The notes under the pieces were generated by a model. It saw only the letters and a list, made by a program, of their open reading frames with translations. It was not told the origin of the DNA and ran no database searches. From positions 1 through 64,000 of the forward strand of contig JBEKAB010000012.1 in assembly GCA_050018415.1 (NCBI GenBank): a stretch of DNA of 64,000 nt. The letters are read 5' to 3'. This stretch comes from UBA1161 sp002311745. Its GTDB lineage: Bacteria > Planctomycetota > Phycisphaerae > Tepidisphaerales > Tepidisphaeraceae. Shown piece after piece: positions 16,644 to 26,101 of this stretch; position 1 is the stretch's first letter; every line of letters begins with the position of its first letter. The position numbers were made by a program, and so were the translations under genes.

Positions 16644-19600
16644 ATGCGGAAGCTGCTGGTTGCCAATCGCAGTGAGATCGCCATCCGCGTATTCCGCGCG
16701 GCCACGGAACTGGGGCTGAGTACGGTGGCCATTTACACCTACGAAGACCGGTATTCGCTGCATCGGTTCAAGGCGGACGAGGCGTACCAGATCGGGCCGG
16801 CCGAGGGAGGCGAGCCGGTCACCGCCTATTTGAACATCGCGGGATTGATCGACGTTGCCAAGCGCTGCGGCGTGGATGCGATTCATCCGGGCTACGGCTT
16901 TTTGGCCGAGAACGCGGAGCTGGCGGAGGCCTGCCAGGCTCACGGCATCGCGTTCATCGGTCCGACGCCACAGCTCCTGCGCGCCTTTGGGGACAAAGTG
17001 GCGGCGAAAAAGCTGGCGGCGCAAAACGACGTGCCGGCCGTCCCGGGCAGCGATCGGGCCCTGACCGATCCGGCCCAGATCCGCGCCGCGGCCAAGAAGA
17101 TCGGATTTCCACTGATGGTCAAGGCCAGTTTCGGCGGCGGCGGGCGCGGCATGCGCATCGTGCACAAGATCGCCGAATTGGCGGCCAAAGTGGAAGAAGC
17201 CCAGCGTGAAGCGGGCAGCGCCTTCGGCCGGAGCGACGTCTTCCTGGAGCGCTACATCCCCCGCGCCAAGCACATCGAAGTGCAAATCCTGGCGGATCAT
17301 CACGGCAACCTGGTGCATCTGTGGGACCGGGATTGTTCGGTGCAGCGTCGCTACCAGAAGGTGGTGGAGATCGCCCCGAGCGTGAACGTGTCCAGAGCGC
17401 TGCGGCAGCACATCTGCCAGGCCGCCGTTCGCCTGTGTGCCGCCGCGCAATACCGCAATGCCGGCACCGTCGAGTTCCTCCTGGACGTCGATCGCGACCA
17501 GTTCTATTTCATCGAGGTCAATCCCCGCATTCAGGTCGAGCACACCGTCACCGAAGTGGTGACGGGCCTGGACATCGTCAAAAGCCAGATCCTCATCGCC
17601 CAGGGCCACAAACTGCACAAGTCGCCGGTCAACATCCCGCCGCAGGACAGGATCGCGACGCGCGGCTACGCGATCCAGTGCCGCATCACCACGGAGGATC
17701 CGCAGAATCATTTCATCCCGGATTACGGCCGCTTGAGCAGCTACCGCTCCGCGGCGGGGTTCGGCATCCGCCTGGACGGCGGGACGGCCTTCAGCGGCGC
17801 GGTGATCACGCCCTATTTCGATTCGCTGCTGGTCAAGGTGACGGCGTTCGGCAACACGTTCGAGGAGGCCGTGCACCGGATGGACCGCTCGATCCGGGAA
17901 TTCCGCGTGCGCGGCGTCAAAACCAACATCCCTTTTCTGGAAAACCTGATCCATCATCCGACGTTCCTGAAGGGCGAGGCGACCACGGCGTTCATCGACA
18001 GCTCCCCGGAGCTGTTCCGATTCCGCCCCAAGCGCGACCGCGCCAGCAAGATTTTGAGTTATCTGGGAGACGTGATCGTCAACGGCCGGACGGACGTCAA
18101 AGGGAAGATGGATGCGAAGCGGCCCTTTCCCGACCCGCCGGTGCCGCAGCCTCCGCGTCTGGCCCCCCCGCCGCCCGGGACGCGGCAACGATTGGCCCAA
18201 CTGGGGCCCCAGAAATTCGCCCAGTGGGTGCGCCGGCAAAAACCTCTGCTGCTGAGCGACACCACCTACCGCGATGCGCATCAGTCGCTGCTGGCCACGC
18301 GCCTGCGCACGTACGACATGCTGGGCGTGAGCGACGCCGTGGCGCAACTGGCGCCGCAACTGTTCAGCCTGGAAATGTGGGGCGGCGCGACGTTCGACGC
18401 GGCCATGCGCTTCTTGCAGGAAGACCCGTGGGACCGGCTGGATCAGCTCCGCGCCCGCATCCCCAACATTCTGTTTCAAATGCTGCTGCGCGGCAGCAAC
18501 GCCGTGGGGTACACCAATTACCCCGACAACGTGGTGCGCGAATTCGTGATCCGCTCGGCCGAGCACGGCATCGACGTGTTCCGCATCTTCGATTCGCTGA
18601 ACTGGCCGGCCAACATGAAGGTCGCCATGGAGACCGTCCGCGAAAAGACGGACTCGCTCTGCGAGGCGGCGATCTGTTACACCGGCGACATTCTCAACCC
18701 GCGGCGCAGCAAATACAGCCTGAAATACTACGTGTTGCTGGCCAAGGAACTGGTGGCGATGGGGAGCCACATCCTGGGGATCAAGGACATGGCGGGCCTG
18801 TGCCGGCCCTACGCCGCGCACGCCCTGGTCAAGGCCCTGCGCGACGAGGTGGAGGTGCCCATCCATTTTCACACGCACGACACCAGCGGCATCAACGCCG
18901 CCAGCGTTCTGCGCGCCAGCGACGCGGGCGCGGACATTGCCGACGCGGCCCTGGCGGCGATGAGCGGCACCACCAGCCAGCCGAATCTCAATTCCATCGT
19001 GGCCGCCCTGCAGCACACCCCGCGCGATACCGGACTCGACCTGGACGCGCTCAATCGCCTCTCCGATTACTGGGAGGCCGTGCGCGAGCAGTATTATCCG
19101 TTCGAGGAGGGGATGAAGAGCGGCACGGCGGCAGTGTATCAGCACGAGATGCCCGGCGGGCAGTACACCAACCTCCGCCAGCAGGCCAAGAGCCTGGGCC
19201 TGGAAGATCGCTGGAACGACATCGCCGACATGTACGCCCAGGTCAACCAGCTTTTCGGCGACATCGTGAAGGTGACGCCGTCCAGCAAAGTCGTGGGGGA
19301 CATGGCGCTGTTCATGGTGACCAACGGCCTGACGGCCATGGACGTGCTGGCGCCGGGCAAGAAGCTGAATTTTCCGCGCAGCGTGGTGGAGATGATGCAA
19401 GGGGCGATCGGATTTCCCAAAGGCGGCTGGCCCAAGGTATTGCAGAAGATCATCCTGGACAGCGCCGGGGCAAAGCCGATCTCCGGCCGGGCCGGGGCCA
19501 AGCTGCCGCCGGCCGATTTCGCGGCGGTGGGGAAGGAGCTGGCGGGCCAAACCGCCGAGGACCTGCGCGAGGTGGATGTCCTGTCGTACTTGCTTTATCC

Positions 19601-20099
19601 GCAGGTGTTCCTCGATTTTCAGAAGCACTTGCGTCTGTACGACATCACCGCGGTGATCCCGACGCCGGCGTTTTTCTACGGGCTAAGCAGCGGCGAGGAG
19701 ATCTCCGTCGAGATCGAGCCGGGCAAAACCCTGATCGTCAAGTACCTGACTACCGGCGACGTGCACGAGGATGGAACGCGCACGGTCTTTTTCGAGCTCA
19801 ACGGCCAGCCGCGTGAGGTGGTCGTCGTCGACCGCTCGCGCGAGGCGGGGTTGCACAGGCATCCCAAAGCCGATCTGGACAACCCCAACCACGTGGCGGC
19901 GCCCATGCCGGGCAAAGTCTCCACCGTCACCGTGAAAAAAGGCCAGGCGCTCAAGGCCGGGCAGCGGCTGTTGACCATCGAGGCGATGAAAATGGAGACG
20001 GCGGTGTATAGCCCGCGCGACGCCGCCGTGGGCGACGTCCTGGTGAAAGCCGGCTCGGTGGTGACCGCGGGAGATTTGCTGATCGTTCTGGAAGGATGA
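16644..20099 (+). CDS. pyc: Pyruvate carboxylase
   Basis: 1151 residues, the normal length of single-chain pyruvate carboxylase. The order is: biotin carboxylase (RKLLVANRSEIAIR at the start, GYGFLAENAE, FGGGGRGMR ATP loop, EVNPRIQVEHTVTE); carboxyltransferase (LLLSDTTYRDAHQSLLATR with the metal-binding DTTxRD, FHTHDTSG); the PYC tetramerisation domain; and the biotin carrier with IEAMKMETAV, lysine at about 1116. It carboxylates pyruvate to oxaloacetate. GAGGA lies about eight bases before the ATG. It sits directly ahead of birA, whose product would attach its biotin, so the two are probably co-transcribed. Confidence 0.97.
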   Translation: MRKLLVANRSEIAIRVFRAATELGLSTVAIYTYEDRYSLHRFKADEAYQIGPAEGGEPVTAYLNIAGLIDVAKRCGVDAIHPGYGFLAENAELAEACQAHGIAFIGPTPQLLRAFGDKVAAKKLAAQNDVPAVPGSDRALTDPAQIRAAAKKIGFPLMVKASFGGGGRGMRIVHKIAELAAKVEEAQREAGSAFGRSDVFLERYIPRAKHIEVQILADHHGNLVHLWDRDCSVQRRYQKVVEIAPSVNVSRALRQHICQAAVRLCAAAQYRNAGTVEFLLDVDRDQFYFIEVNPRIQVEHTVTEVVTGLDIVKSQILIAQGHKLHKSPVNIPPQDRIATRGYAIQCRITTEDPQNHFIPDYGRLSSYRSAAGFGIRLDGGTAFSGAVITPYFDSLLVKVTAFGNTFEEAVHRMDRSIREFRVRGVKTNIPFLENLIHHPTFLKGEATTAFIDSSPELFRFRPKRDRASKILSYLGDVIVNGRTDVKGKMDAKRPFPDPPVPQPPRLAPPPPGTRQRLAQLGPQKFAQWVRRQKPLLLSDTTYRDAHQSLLATRLRTYDMLGVSDAVAQLAPQLFSLEMWGGATFDAAMRFLQEDPWDRLDQLRARIPNILFQMLLRGSNAVGYTNYPDNVVREFVIRSAEHGIDVFRIFDSLNWPANMKVAMETVREKTDSLCEAAICYTGDILNPRRSKYSLKYYVLLAKELVAMGSHILGIKDMAGLCRPYAAHALVKALRDEVEVPIHFHTHDTSGINAASVLRASDAGADIADAALAAMSGTTSQPNLNSIVAALQHTPRDTGLDLDALNRLSDYWEAVREQYYPFEEGMKSGTAAVYQHEMPGGQYTNLRQQAKSLGLEDRWNDIADMYAQVNQLFGDIVKVTPSSKVVGDMALFMVTNGLTAMDVLAPGKKLNFPRSVVEMMQGAIGFPKGGWPKVLQKIILDSAGAKPISGRAGAKLPPADFAAVGKELAGQTAEDLREVDVLSYLLYPQVFLDFQKHLRLYDITAVIPTPAFFYGLSSGEEISVEIEPGKTLIVKYLTTGDVHEDGTRTVFFELNGQPREVVVVDRSREAGLHRHPKADLDNPNHVAAPMPGKVSTVTVKKGQALKAGQRLLTIEAMKMETAVYSPRDAAVGDVLVKAGSVVTAGDLLIVLEG

Positions 20100-20100
20100 C

Positions 20101-20898
20101 ATGAGCGTTTTTGCCCTGGCCCGCCTGCGCGGCGGCCTCAGGCCGCTTAGACTTTACTTTTTTGCCCGACTGCGAAGCACCAACGACCACGCGGCGCGAT
20201 TGCGCCGCGAGGGCCGGCTCTTTGCCCCGGCGGTGGTGGTGAGCTGCCGTCAAACCGCGGGGCGCGGCCGGGGCAGCAACACCTGGTGGTCCGGGCCGGG
20301 GGTGCTGACGGTGACGTTCGTGCTGCCGGTGCGGGAGCGATTGCCGGCGCAGGAACTGCCGCTGATCGCCGGCCTGGCCGTGCGCGACGCCGCCGCCGAA
20401 CTCGCCGACTCGCCGCAGATCCGCCTGAAATGGCCCAACGACGTCCTGCACGGCGGACGCAAACTGGCCGGACTGTTGTGCGAGCGGGTCAGCCGGGCGG
20501 ACCTGATCGGCGTCGGCCTGAACGTCAACGTCGATCCGAAAAAGGCCCCGGCGCATCTGCGCGACAAGATCACCTCCCTGTGCTGCATCGCCCAAAAACC
20601 GCTGGACATGACCGACGTGCTGGTGGCGCTGGCGCATCACATGGATCGGGCGGTGCGCCGGCGGATGGAGCAGCCGTTCGTCGCCTTCGTGCGCGATTAC
20701 CAGCGTTACGACGGCTTAGCGGGCAAGCGCGTGGTGGTCAGCGGCGCGGGCCCGACGCCGATTGATGGAATCTGCCAGGGCGTGGACCACAAGGGCCGCC
20801 TGGTGGTGCGGCAGCGCCGAACCGTGCACCGCATCATCGCCGGCACCGTCACAGTGGCGGAGGCGAAGCCTGCCGCAGCGCAGGCGCGGAGAGGGTAA
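20101..20898 (+). CDS. birA: Biotin--[carboxylase] ligase
   Basis: 265 residues. RLRSTNDHAARL, the biotin and ATP loop SCRQTAGRGRGSNTWWSGPG, IRLKWPNDV, GGRKLAGLLCE and LIGVGLNVNVD mark a biotin protein ligase. A C-terminal SH3-like domain ends in HRIIAGTVTV. There is no N-terminal HTH, so it is the non-regulatory class and does not repress biotin genes. It starts one base after the pyc stop, an arrangement that links enzyme and cofactor attachment. Confidence 0.93.
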   Translation: MSVFALARLRGGLRPLRLYFFARLRSTNDHAARLRREGRLFAPAVVVSCRQTAGRGRGSNTWWSGPGVLTVTFVLPVRERLPAQELPLIAGLAVRDAAAELADSPQIRLKWPNDVLHGGRKLAGLLCERVSRADLIGVGLNVNVDPKKAPAHLRDKITSLCCIAQKPLDMTDVLVALAHHMDRAVRRRMEQPFVAFVRDYQRYDGLAGKRVVVSGAGPTPIDGICQGVDHKGRLVVRQRRTVHRIIAGTVTVAEAKPAAAQARRG

Positions 20899-21515
20899 TG
20901 TCGCGACACCTGCCGGCTCTGTTGATCGGGCTGATCGTCGCCGCCTACTGGGCTTGCGTACTGCGCATGGCGCAAAAGTCGCGGCGCGTGTACGGCCACT
21001 CGGCCAATCTCATTCCCAAAGAACGCATCGGAAAACTGACGCGACTGATCTGGTTCCCCGTGGTGGCGCTGTGGATCGCCCTGCCGCAGGTGGCCGCTCT
21101 GGGCCACGTGCACCAATGGTGGCTTCGGCCGCTGTTTTTTCTTGCGCCGCTGGCGTGGGGCGCAGTGGTCGCAGGAACGATCGCTTTGGTCTATTCCCTG
21201 ATCTGCTGGAAAATCATGGGCAAATCCTGGCGGATGGGGATCGATCCCTCGGACGACACGCCGCTGGTCACCCAGGGCCCGTACGCCTACGTGCGGCATC
21301 CGATTTACGCCCTGTCATCCATCCTGATGCTGTGCACGGTGGCCGCCTGCCCCTCGCCGCCGCTGCTGGCCGTCGCCGCGGTGCATATCTTCCTGCTGCA
21401 CTACGAAGCCCGGCGCGAGGAAGCCCATTTGCTCCACGTGCACGGCCAGGATTACCAGCAGTACCGACAGCGCACGGGGCGATTCGTCCCGCGCCTCCGC
21501 ACAGGCGGATCATGA
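20898..21515 (+). CDS. Isoprenylcysteine carboxyl methyltransferase-like membrane protein
   Basis: 205 residues with five or so membrane segments. The C-terminal half has GPYAYVRHPIYALSSILML and HYEARREEAHLLHVHGQDY, the SAM-binding core of the ICMT/PEMT family. Bacterial members methylate lipids or unknown small acceptors. The ATG overlaps the birA stop (TAATG). Its 3' end overlaps by a few bases the converging glycosyltransferase. The substrate cannot be inferred. Confidence 0.8.
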   Translation: MSRHLPALLIGLIVAAYWACVLRMAQKSRRVYGHSANLIPKERIGKLTRLIWFPVVALWIALPQVAALGHVHQWWLRPLFFLAPLAWGAVVAGTIALVYSLICWKIMGKSWRMGIDPSDDTPLVTQGPYAYVRHPIYALSSILMLCTVAACPSPPLLAVAAVHIFLLHYEARREEAHLLHVHGQDYQQYRQRTGRFVPRLRTGGS

Positions 21516-22385
21516 GGCGCCGGATGGGTAGGACGCCAGCCACTGTAAAACCGCGGCCGCCCGCGCATCCCAGGTGTGAGGCTTGGCCCAGGCGTAGGAG
21601 CGTTGGATCATCGACTCGGCCAGCGCCGGGTTGTCCAGCATCATCCTCACCTTGGCGATGGCATCGGGAATGCTGTTGTAGATGACGACCCCGTCGATCC
21701 CCAAAAAAGGAAAATCCGGGCAGGGATCGCACAACAGCAGGCACTTCATGGCCGCGGTCTCGAAGACGCGCAGCGCGACGTCGCCGTGCGCGCTTGGACA
21801 AAGGCTGATGCGCGTGTTGTGGTAGATGTCGCGGAATTCTTCGTAGACCGCGCCGATGCCGGCCAGCACCTTGAAGCCCGCGGCCCCCATCGCCTGGACC
21901 ATCTCGAGCCGCTGCGGATACATCACGCCGACCAGGGTGACGTCGAACCGGCGAGCCGCCCACGGGATCGGGCTGGGCGTGAAAAAGACCGGATCGTAAG
22001 CGCACGGCAGCCAGGTGTCCTGTGGTCCTTCGATCGGCATGGCCTGGCCCTGGGTGTGGGCCAGGAAATAATGCGCGATCCCCTGGTGGCGAAAGTTGAT
22101 GAGGTGGTTGTCCACGGCGTGCACCACGTGCGGAACGCCGCGGTAACGCGGATTGAACTCAAACGGCGGCGCTTTGCTGTAAATCACCAGATCGGGAAGC
22201 CAGTCGGGCCAGACGGTCTCGATGTCGCCGTCCGGCTTCCAATCGCGATGCGGCGGAAGCGGCAGCCCCCAGACGCCGCTCACCGGCCCCACCGTCCGCA
22301 CGTCCACGCCCAGGCGCACGAAGGCGTCACGCATGTAACGCTCATAACCCACCGGATGATGAATGCACACAATCAGGATGCGCAT
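21510..22385 (-). CDS. CgeB-like glycosyltransferase
   Basis: 291 residues starting MRILIVCIHHPVGYERYMRD. The late region (YHNTRISLCPSAHGDVALRVFE, AAMKCLLLCDPCPDFPFLGI) is the donor-binding half typical of the CgeB/Glyco_trans_1_2 family, in which a small C-terminal domain follows DVALRVFE. The acceptor is unknown. It reads away from the sensor kinase with a 27-base gap to the kinase stop (22413), so the two could share a transcript. Confidence 0.8.
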   Translation of the reverse strand: MRILIVCIHHPVGYERYMRDAFVRLGVDVRTVGPVSGVWGLPLPPHRDWKPDGDIETVWPDWLPDLVIYSKAPPFEFNPRYRGVPHVVHAVDNHLINFRHQGIAHYFLAHTQGQAMPIEGPQDTWLPCAYDPVFFTPSPIPWAARRFDVTLVGVMYPQRLEMVQAMGAAGFKVLAGIGAVYEEFRDIYHNTRISLCPSAHGDVALRVFETAAMKCLLLCDPCPDFPFLGIDGVVIYNSIPDAIAKVRMMLDNPALAESMIQRSYAWAKPHTWDARAAAVLQWLASYPSGAS

Positions 22386-22412
22386 GTTGTCCGCTCTAGC
22401 GACGGCGCCCCA

Positions 22413-24065
22413 TTACGACAGGACGATCTTTTCCCGCACGTCGCGTTGTCCGGGCTGGATTTTCAGTGGCAAAATGACCCAGAAGGTCGCCCCCTGGCCG
22501 CTCTGGCTTTGAATCCCGATCGTTCCGCCCAGCAGATCGATCAGCTCCTTGGAAATGGCCAGCCCCAGCCCGGTGCCGCCGTGCTGGCGAGTGACCGATC
22601 CGTCGATCTGGCGGAACTTCTCAAAAATCACGGCATGCTGCGCCGGGTCGATCCCCGGACCGTGATCGGTGACGGCAATTCGAACGTTGTCATTCCCTTC
22701 CGCCCGGGCCGACATCTCCACCTGCCCGCCCACCGGCGAAAATTTTATCGCATTGGACAGAAAATTGTACAACACCTGCTGCAGCTTCGCCGGATCGGAG
22801 TAAATGATGGGAATTTCAGCCTGCACGGAGGGCACAATGCTCAGGTTCTTGGCCTCGGCCAAGGGCTTGAGCAGGTTGATCAGCCCCTCAAAAACATCCC
22901 CCAGGCTCAGCGGCTCGGCGCGCACGTCCATGCGCCCGGCCTCGATCTTGGCCAGATCCAAAAGGTCGTTGATCAAATCCAGCAGGTTACGCCCCGCCTG
23001 CAAAATGTTTTGCAGGTACCGGGCCGACTTGGCATCCGGATTGTCCCCCACCGTCTCCTTCAGCAGCTCCGTAAAACCGAGAATGGAATTCAGCGGCGTA
23101 CGCAGCTCGTGGCTGACGTTGGCCAGGAATTCGCTCTTGAGACGGTTGGATTCGTACAGGGCGATGTTGGTCTGGGCCAACTGGCCCAGCTTCAAGTCCA
23201 GCGCCTTGTTGCTGGCGCGAAGCTGGTCATCGCTGGATTTCAGATTGGCCAGCATGGTGTTGAACGTCTCGGAAAGCTGCTGGAACTCATCGCGTGTGCT
23301 GATGTCGGAGCGGATGTTCAAATCGCCCTGGCTGACCTTTTCGGCGGTCTCCTGAAGGATGCGGACCGGCTGCAGGATCAAGCGGGTGACGATCACATAC
23401 AGCACGGCAATGGCCAGCGTCCCGGCGATCAGCCCGGCCAGGAGGATGAAGACTCGATTGAGAAACAGTTGATTTCCCGTGACCTGGGAGGGGATGTCGA
23501 CGGTGACCATTCCGAGCAACGGTCGGCCCTGCGGCCTGGTCACCGGCAACGTAGCCGTGACCGGCGCCACCGCCGCGCCGGCCGGACCCATCGCCGCCAT
23601 CGGGCCGCCATTGCCGTGACACGCCAGGCAGCTCGGCTCGTTGTACAGGGGCATGGCCAACCGATAGCGGTCTTCATTTTTGAGCCGGTACCCCAGGAAC
23701 TCGTGGGATGCATCCGGGTTGCTGGTAAACAGCCGCAGGGCGCGCTGTTCAAAGCGGTCGAGTTTCATCGACTTGGGTGGATTGACGGGGATGAGCCGAG
23801 GCCAGATGAAGTTGGGCGTCCAATCCGCCGCGGGCCGGGTGGCGGGGATGGCCGGCTCGTGACGCGACTGCCGCGCCACGTGCTCCCATACCGCCTGCTG
23901 CGCCACGCCCTGGGCGGTTTGCAGGTTCACCTCCTGCACCAGGCCTTCCATTCGTTTCCAGGGGACCAGAAGAGCCGCACCTATAATGAGTATTCCCGCC
24001 GCACCAAAAAGTATCTGGCACTTGGCAGCCAGGGAGATGTGCATGCGCTGCAGTCGCTTAAGCAT
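22413..24065 (-). CDS. Membrane sensor histidine kinase with a c-type heme (CxxCH) sensory domain
   Basis: About 550 residues. An N-terminal helix (ILFGAAGILIIGAALLVPW) leads into an extracytoplasmic domain of about 165 residues of the Tll0287-like/DUF3365 type, with FEQRALRLFTSNPDASHEFL and the heme-attachment motif PSCLACHGNGG. A second helix, HAMP (RILQETAEKVSQGDLNIRSD) and coiled coil follow. The kinase core has FLANVSHELRTPLNSILGF (phosphorylated His), SNAIKFSP (N box), DHGPGIDP and GGTGLGLAISKELI. It would sense redox state or a gas through heme and phosphorylate the divergent sigma54 activator. Start at ATG 24065 is chosen to include positive charges before the helix; ATG 24044 also works. 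Confidence 0.88.
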   Translation of the reverse strand: MLKRLQRMHISLAAKCQILFGAAGILIIGAALLVPWKRMEGLVQEVNLQTAQGVAQQAVWEHVARQSRHEPAIPATRPAADWTPNFIWPRLIPVNPPKSMKLDRFEQRALRLFTSNPDASHEFLGYRLKNEDRYRLAMPLYNEPSCLACHGNGGPMAAMGPAGAAVAPVTATLPVTRPQGRPLLGMVTVDIPSQVTGNQLFLNRVFILLAGLIAGTLAIAVLYVIVTRLILQPVRILQETAEKVSQGDLNIRSDISTRDEFQQLSETFNTMLANLKSSDDQLRASNKALDLKLGQLAQTNIALYESNRLKSEFLANVSHELRTPLNSILGFTELLKETVGDNPDAKSARYLQNILQAGRNLLDLINDLLDLAKIEAGRMDVRAEPLSLGDVFEGLINLLKPLAEAKNLSIVPSVQAEIPIIYSDPAKLQQVLYNFLSNAIKFSPVGGQVEMSARAEGNDNVRIAVTDHGPGIDPAQHAVIFEKFRQIDGSVTRQHGGTGLGLAISKELIDLLGGTIGIQSQSGQGATFWVILPLKIQPGQRDVREKIVLS

Positions 24066-24203
24066 CCGGGGGTGCAATTGTACCCGCCGCGCGGCCAAGT
24101 GAACGGGTGTCCGACATTTTGGCCGTTGTGGGGAGATTCCGGAGTATGATATGAACAGGCGTAGCAGCCGGGGCGGCTGGGTGTATTGAACGAGAGGCTG
24201 TCC
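24066..24203. promoter_or_regulatory. Shared divergent control region of the kinase and its regulator
   Basis: 138 bases between two divergent starts. On the plus strand TATGAT (24145-24150) could be a -10 box, but no -35 at good spacing is clear, and I see no convincing GG-N10-GC sigma54 site. GAGAGG precedes the regulator start. Confidence 0.3.
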
Positions 24204-25601
24204 ATGGCGATATCGGGTCGAGTGCTCGTGGTGGAAGACCGCGAGAATGAGCGCCGGGCCATCAGCTCGATTCTCAAATCCGAAGGGTTGACCGTTTTCG
24301 GCGTTGAAAACGCCGACAAGGCCCTGGGCTATCTGGACGAAGGCATCGACGTCGTGCTCAGCGATCTGCACCTGGGGGAGGTCAGCGGCATGGAACTGCT
24401 GAACCTCTGGAAGAAAAAGCGATCCGACACTCAGTTCATCCTGCTGACCGGCCACAGCAGCATCAATAGCGCCGTCGAGGCGATCAAGGCGGGGGCCTTC
24501 GACTATCTCACCAAGCCGGTGAATTTGGACGAGTTGGTGCTGCTGATCCGCCGGGCGTTGGACACGCTCAGCAAGGACAAGGAGATCGACGATCTGCGTC
24601 GGCGGCTGGACCAGAAATTCGGGCTGGACCAGATCGTGGGCCAATCGCGGCAGATGAAGGAAGTGTTCGACAAGATCCAGCGTGCCGCGCCGGTGGACTC
24701 CACGGTGCTGATCCTGGGCGAAAGCGGCACGGGCAAGGAGCTGGTGGCGCAGGCCCTGCACCACAACAGCCCGCGAAAAAAGGGACCGTTTGTGGCGGTG
24801 AACTGCGCCGCGGTGCCCGCGACGCTGGTGGAAAGCGAACTCTTCGGCCATGTGCGCGGGGCGTTCACCGGCGCCACGGACAAACGCGTGGGTCGATTCG
24901 CACAGGCCGACGGCGGGACGCTGTTCATCGACGAAATCGGCGATTTCGAGTTGGGGTTGCAGGCCAAGCTGCTGCGCGTGCTGGAGGCGTTCACCGTGAC
25001 GCCCGTCGGCGGGCAGGAGGATCAGAAGGTCGACGTGCGCGTCGTCGTCGCCACCAGCCGCGACATCCAGAAAATGGTCCAGGAGGGCAAGTTCCGCGAG
25101 GACCTTTTTTATCGGCTCAACGTGGTGACGATCACGCTGCCGCCGCTGCGCGATCGGCTCGACGACATCCCCATGCTGGTGGACTATTTCCTCAAGGAGA
25201 TCACGCAACAAAAGCACACGGCGCCGCGCCGGGTGTCGCGCGAGGTGATGTCGCGGTTCCAGTCCTACCCCTGGCCGGGAAACGTGCGCGAGCTGCATAA
25301 CACCCTGGAAAGCATGATGGTCCTGGCCGACGGCGAGATCATGACCGAAAAGGACCTTCCCGAGCGGATCATCGCCGGCTCCCCGGCCGCCCCGCCACAT
25401 CCGGACATACCCGCCGGCTTGTCGATGGAAGAGTTGGAGCGCCTGGCCATCACCAAAGCCCTGGACCAGTGCGCTGGCAACCGCACCCACGCCGCCGGCC
25501 GCCTGGGCATTTCCGTGCGGACTCTGCAACGCAAGCTACGTCAGTATCAGAACTCCGTGCACGCCAAGTCGGCACCTGACGACGTTTTGACGCAAGCTTA
25601 G
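24204..25601 (+). CDS. NtrC-family sigma54-dependent response regulator
   Basis: 465 residues in three domains. The receiver (about 1-120) has EDRENERRA acidic residues, VVLSDLHLGE with the phospho-aspartate, the T in LLTGHSS and the K in LTKPVN. The AAA+ domain (140-370) has GESGTGKELVAQAL, GAFTGA for sigma54 contact, and TLFIDEIGDFE. The Fis HTH at the end reads GNRTHAAGRLGISVRTLQRK. It activates sigma54 promoters when phosphorylated, most likely by the divergent heme kinase. ATG 24204 follows GAGAGG. Targets are not visible in the window. Confidence 0.93.
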   Translation: MAISGRVLVVEDRENERRAISSILKSEGLTVFGVENADKALGYLDEGIDVVLSDLHLGEVSGMELLNLWKKKRSDTQFILLTGHSSINSAVEAIKAGAFDYLTKPVNLDELVLLIRRALDTLSKDKEIDDLRRRLDQKFGLDQIVGQSRQMKEVFDKIQRAAPVDSTVLILGESGTGKELVAQALHHNSPRKKGPFVAVNCAAVPATLVESELFGHVRGAFTGATDKRVGRFAQADGGTLFIDEIGDFELGLQAKLLRVLEAFTVTPVGGQEDQKVDVRVVVATSRDIQKMVQEGKFREDLFYRLNVVTITLPPLRDRLDDIPMLVDYFLKEITQQKHTAPRRVSREVMSRFQSYPWPGNVRELHNTLESMMVLADGEIMTEKDLPERIIAGSPAAPPHPDIPAGLSMEELERLAITKALDQCAGNRTHAAGRLGISVRTLQRKLRQYQNSVHAKSAPDDVLTQA

Positions 25602-25621
25602 GCAATAATTAGATCGAAGCA

Positions 25622-25654
25622 CGACAATATGTCGCTGTGACGGACGTATTGTCG
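25622..25654 (+). terminator. Inverted repeat after the sigma54 activator
   Basis: The arms CGACAATATGTC (25622-25633) and GACGTATTGTCG (25643-25654) pair over 11 of 12 positions around a nine-base loop, 20 bases after the activator stop. No U-tract follows, so it may equally be an operator or a dyad protein-binding site. Confidence 0.4.
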
Positions 25655-25784
25655 CAGTTCCACGGCTGCCATCAGCCAATTTGAGCCACAATCGCCTTAT
25701 TATCGGACATGGTACGACGCTTGCTAATACCGACAATTCGCCGCCCGAAGCGGCGGGGAAACCCGGTCTCGGCAGGAGCGCCCT

Positions 25785-26018
25785 ATGTCCATCAGCATGG
25801 AAAGATTCGCCTTCAAAGGCCACTTCGCGACGCACGACCCGAACCCCAAGTCTTGTGCATCGCGAGCCGTCTTCGGGCTTGAGTGCCACTGCTGCGGCTA
25901 CGAGCCGCCGGACCCCGTCGTCGCCCCCACCATCTGCCCCAAATGCCAAAGCACCAGCTGGGAGCGCTTCGTCATACCCGGCAGCATCCTGAAAAACGCC
26001 CGGCGCTACGTCGCTTGA
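25785..26018 (+). CDS. Small zinc-ribbon protein
   Basis: 77 residues with a CHCCG knuckle and a CPKCQ knuckle separated by about 18 residues, a typical rubredoxin-like zinc ribbon. The rest shows no known domain. AGGAG at 25774-25778 lies six bases before the ATG, so translation looks genuine. Role unknown; similar small ribbons often sit near regulators. Not obviously in an operon. Confidence 0.6.
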   Translation: MSISMERFAFKGHFATHDPNPKSCASRAVFGLECHCCGYEPPDPVVAPTICPKCQSTSWERFVIPGSILKNARRYVA

Positions 26019-26101
26019 GCCTGCCGCGCCATTCATCGCCATAATGCTCTTTTGCGCGCTTTTTGTATATTGCTAGGCTGGTATCGCTGCGCAGAATCAC
26101 G

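Noticed and set aside
16497..19628. A 1043-codon open frame on the minus strand opposite pyc
   Set aside because: It is antisense to a full-length pyruvate carboxylase with all motifs; long antisense frames are expected in GC-rich DNA, and its translation is low-complexity and without domains.
21576..24149. An 857-codon plus-strand frame across the glycosyltransferase and kinase genes
   Set aside because: It is antisense to two clear genes and its product shows no known motif.
24066..25529. Extended N-terminus of the sensor kinase reaching across the response regulator
   Set aside because: The extra 488 codons are antisense to the NtrC-type gene; the kinase has a good start before its first membrane helix.
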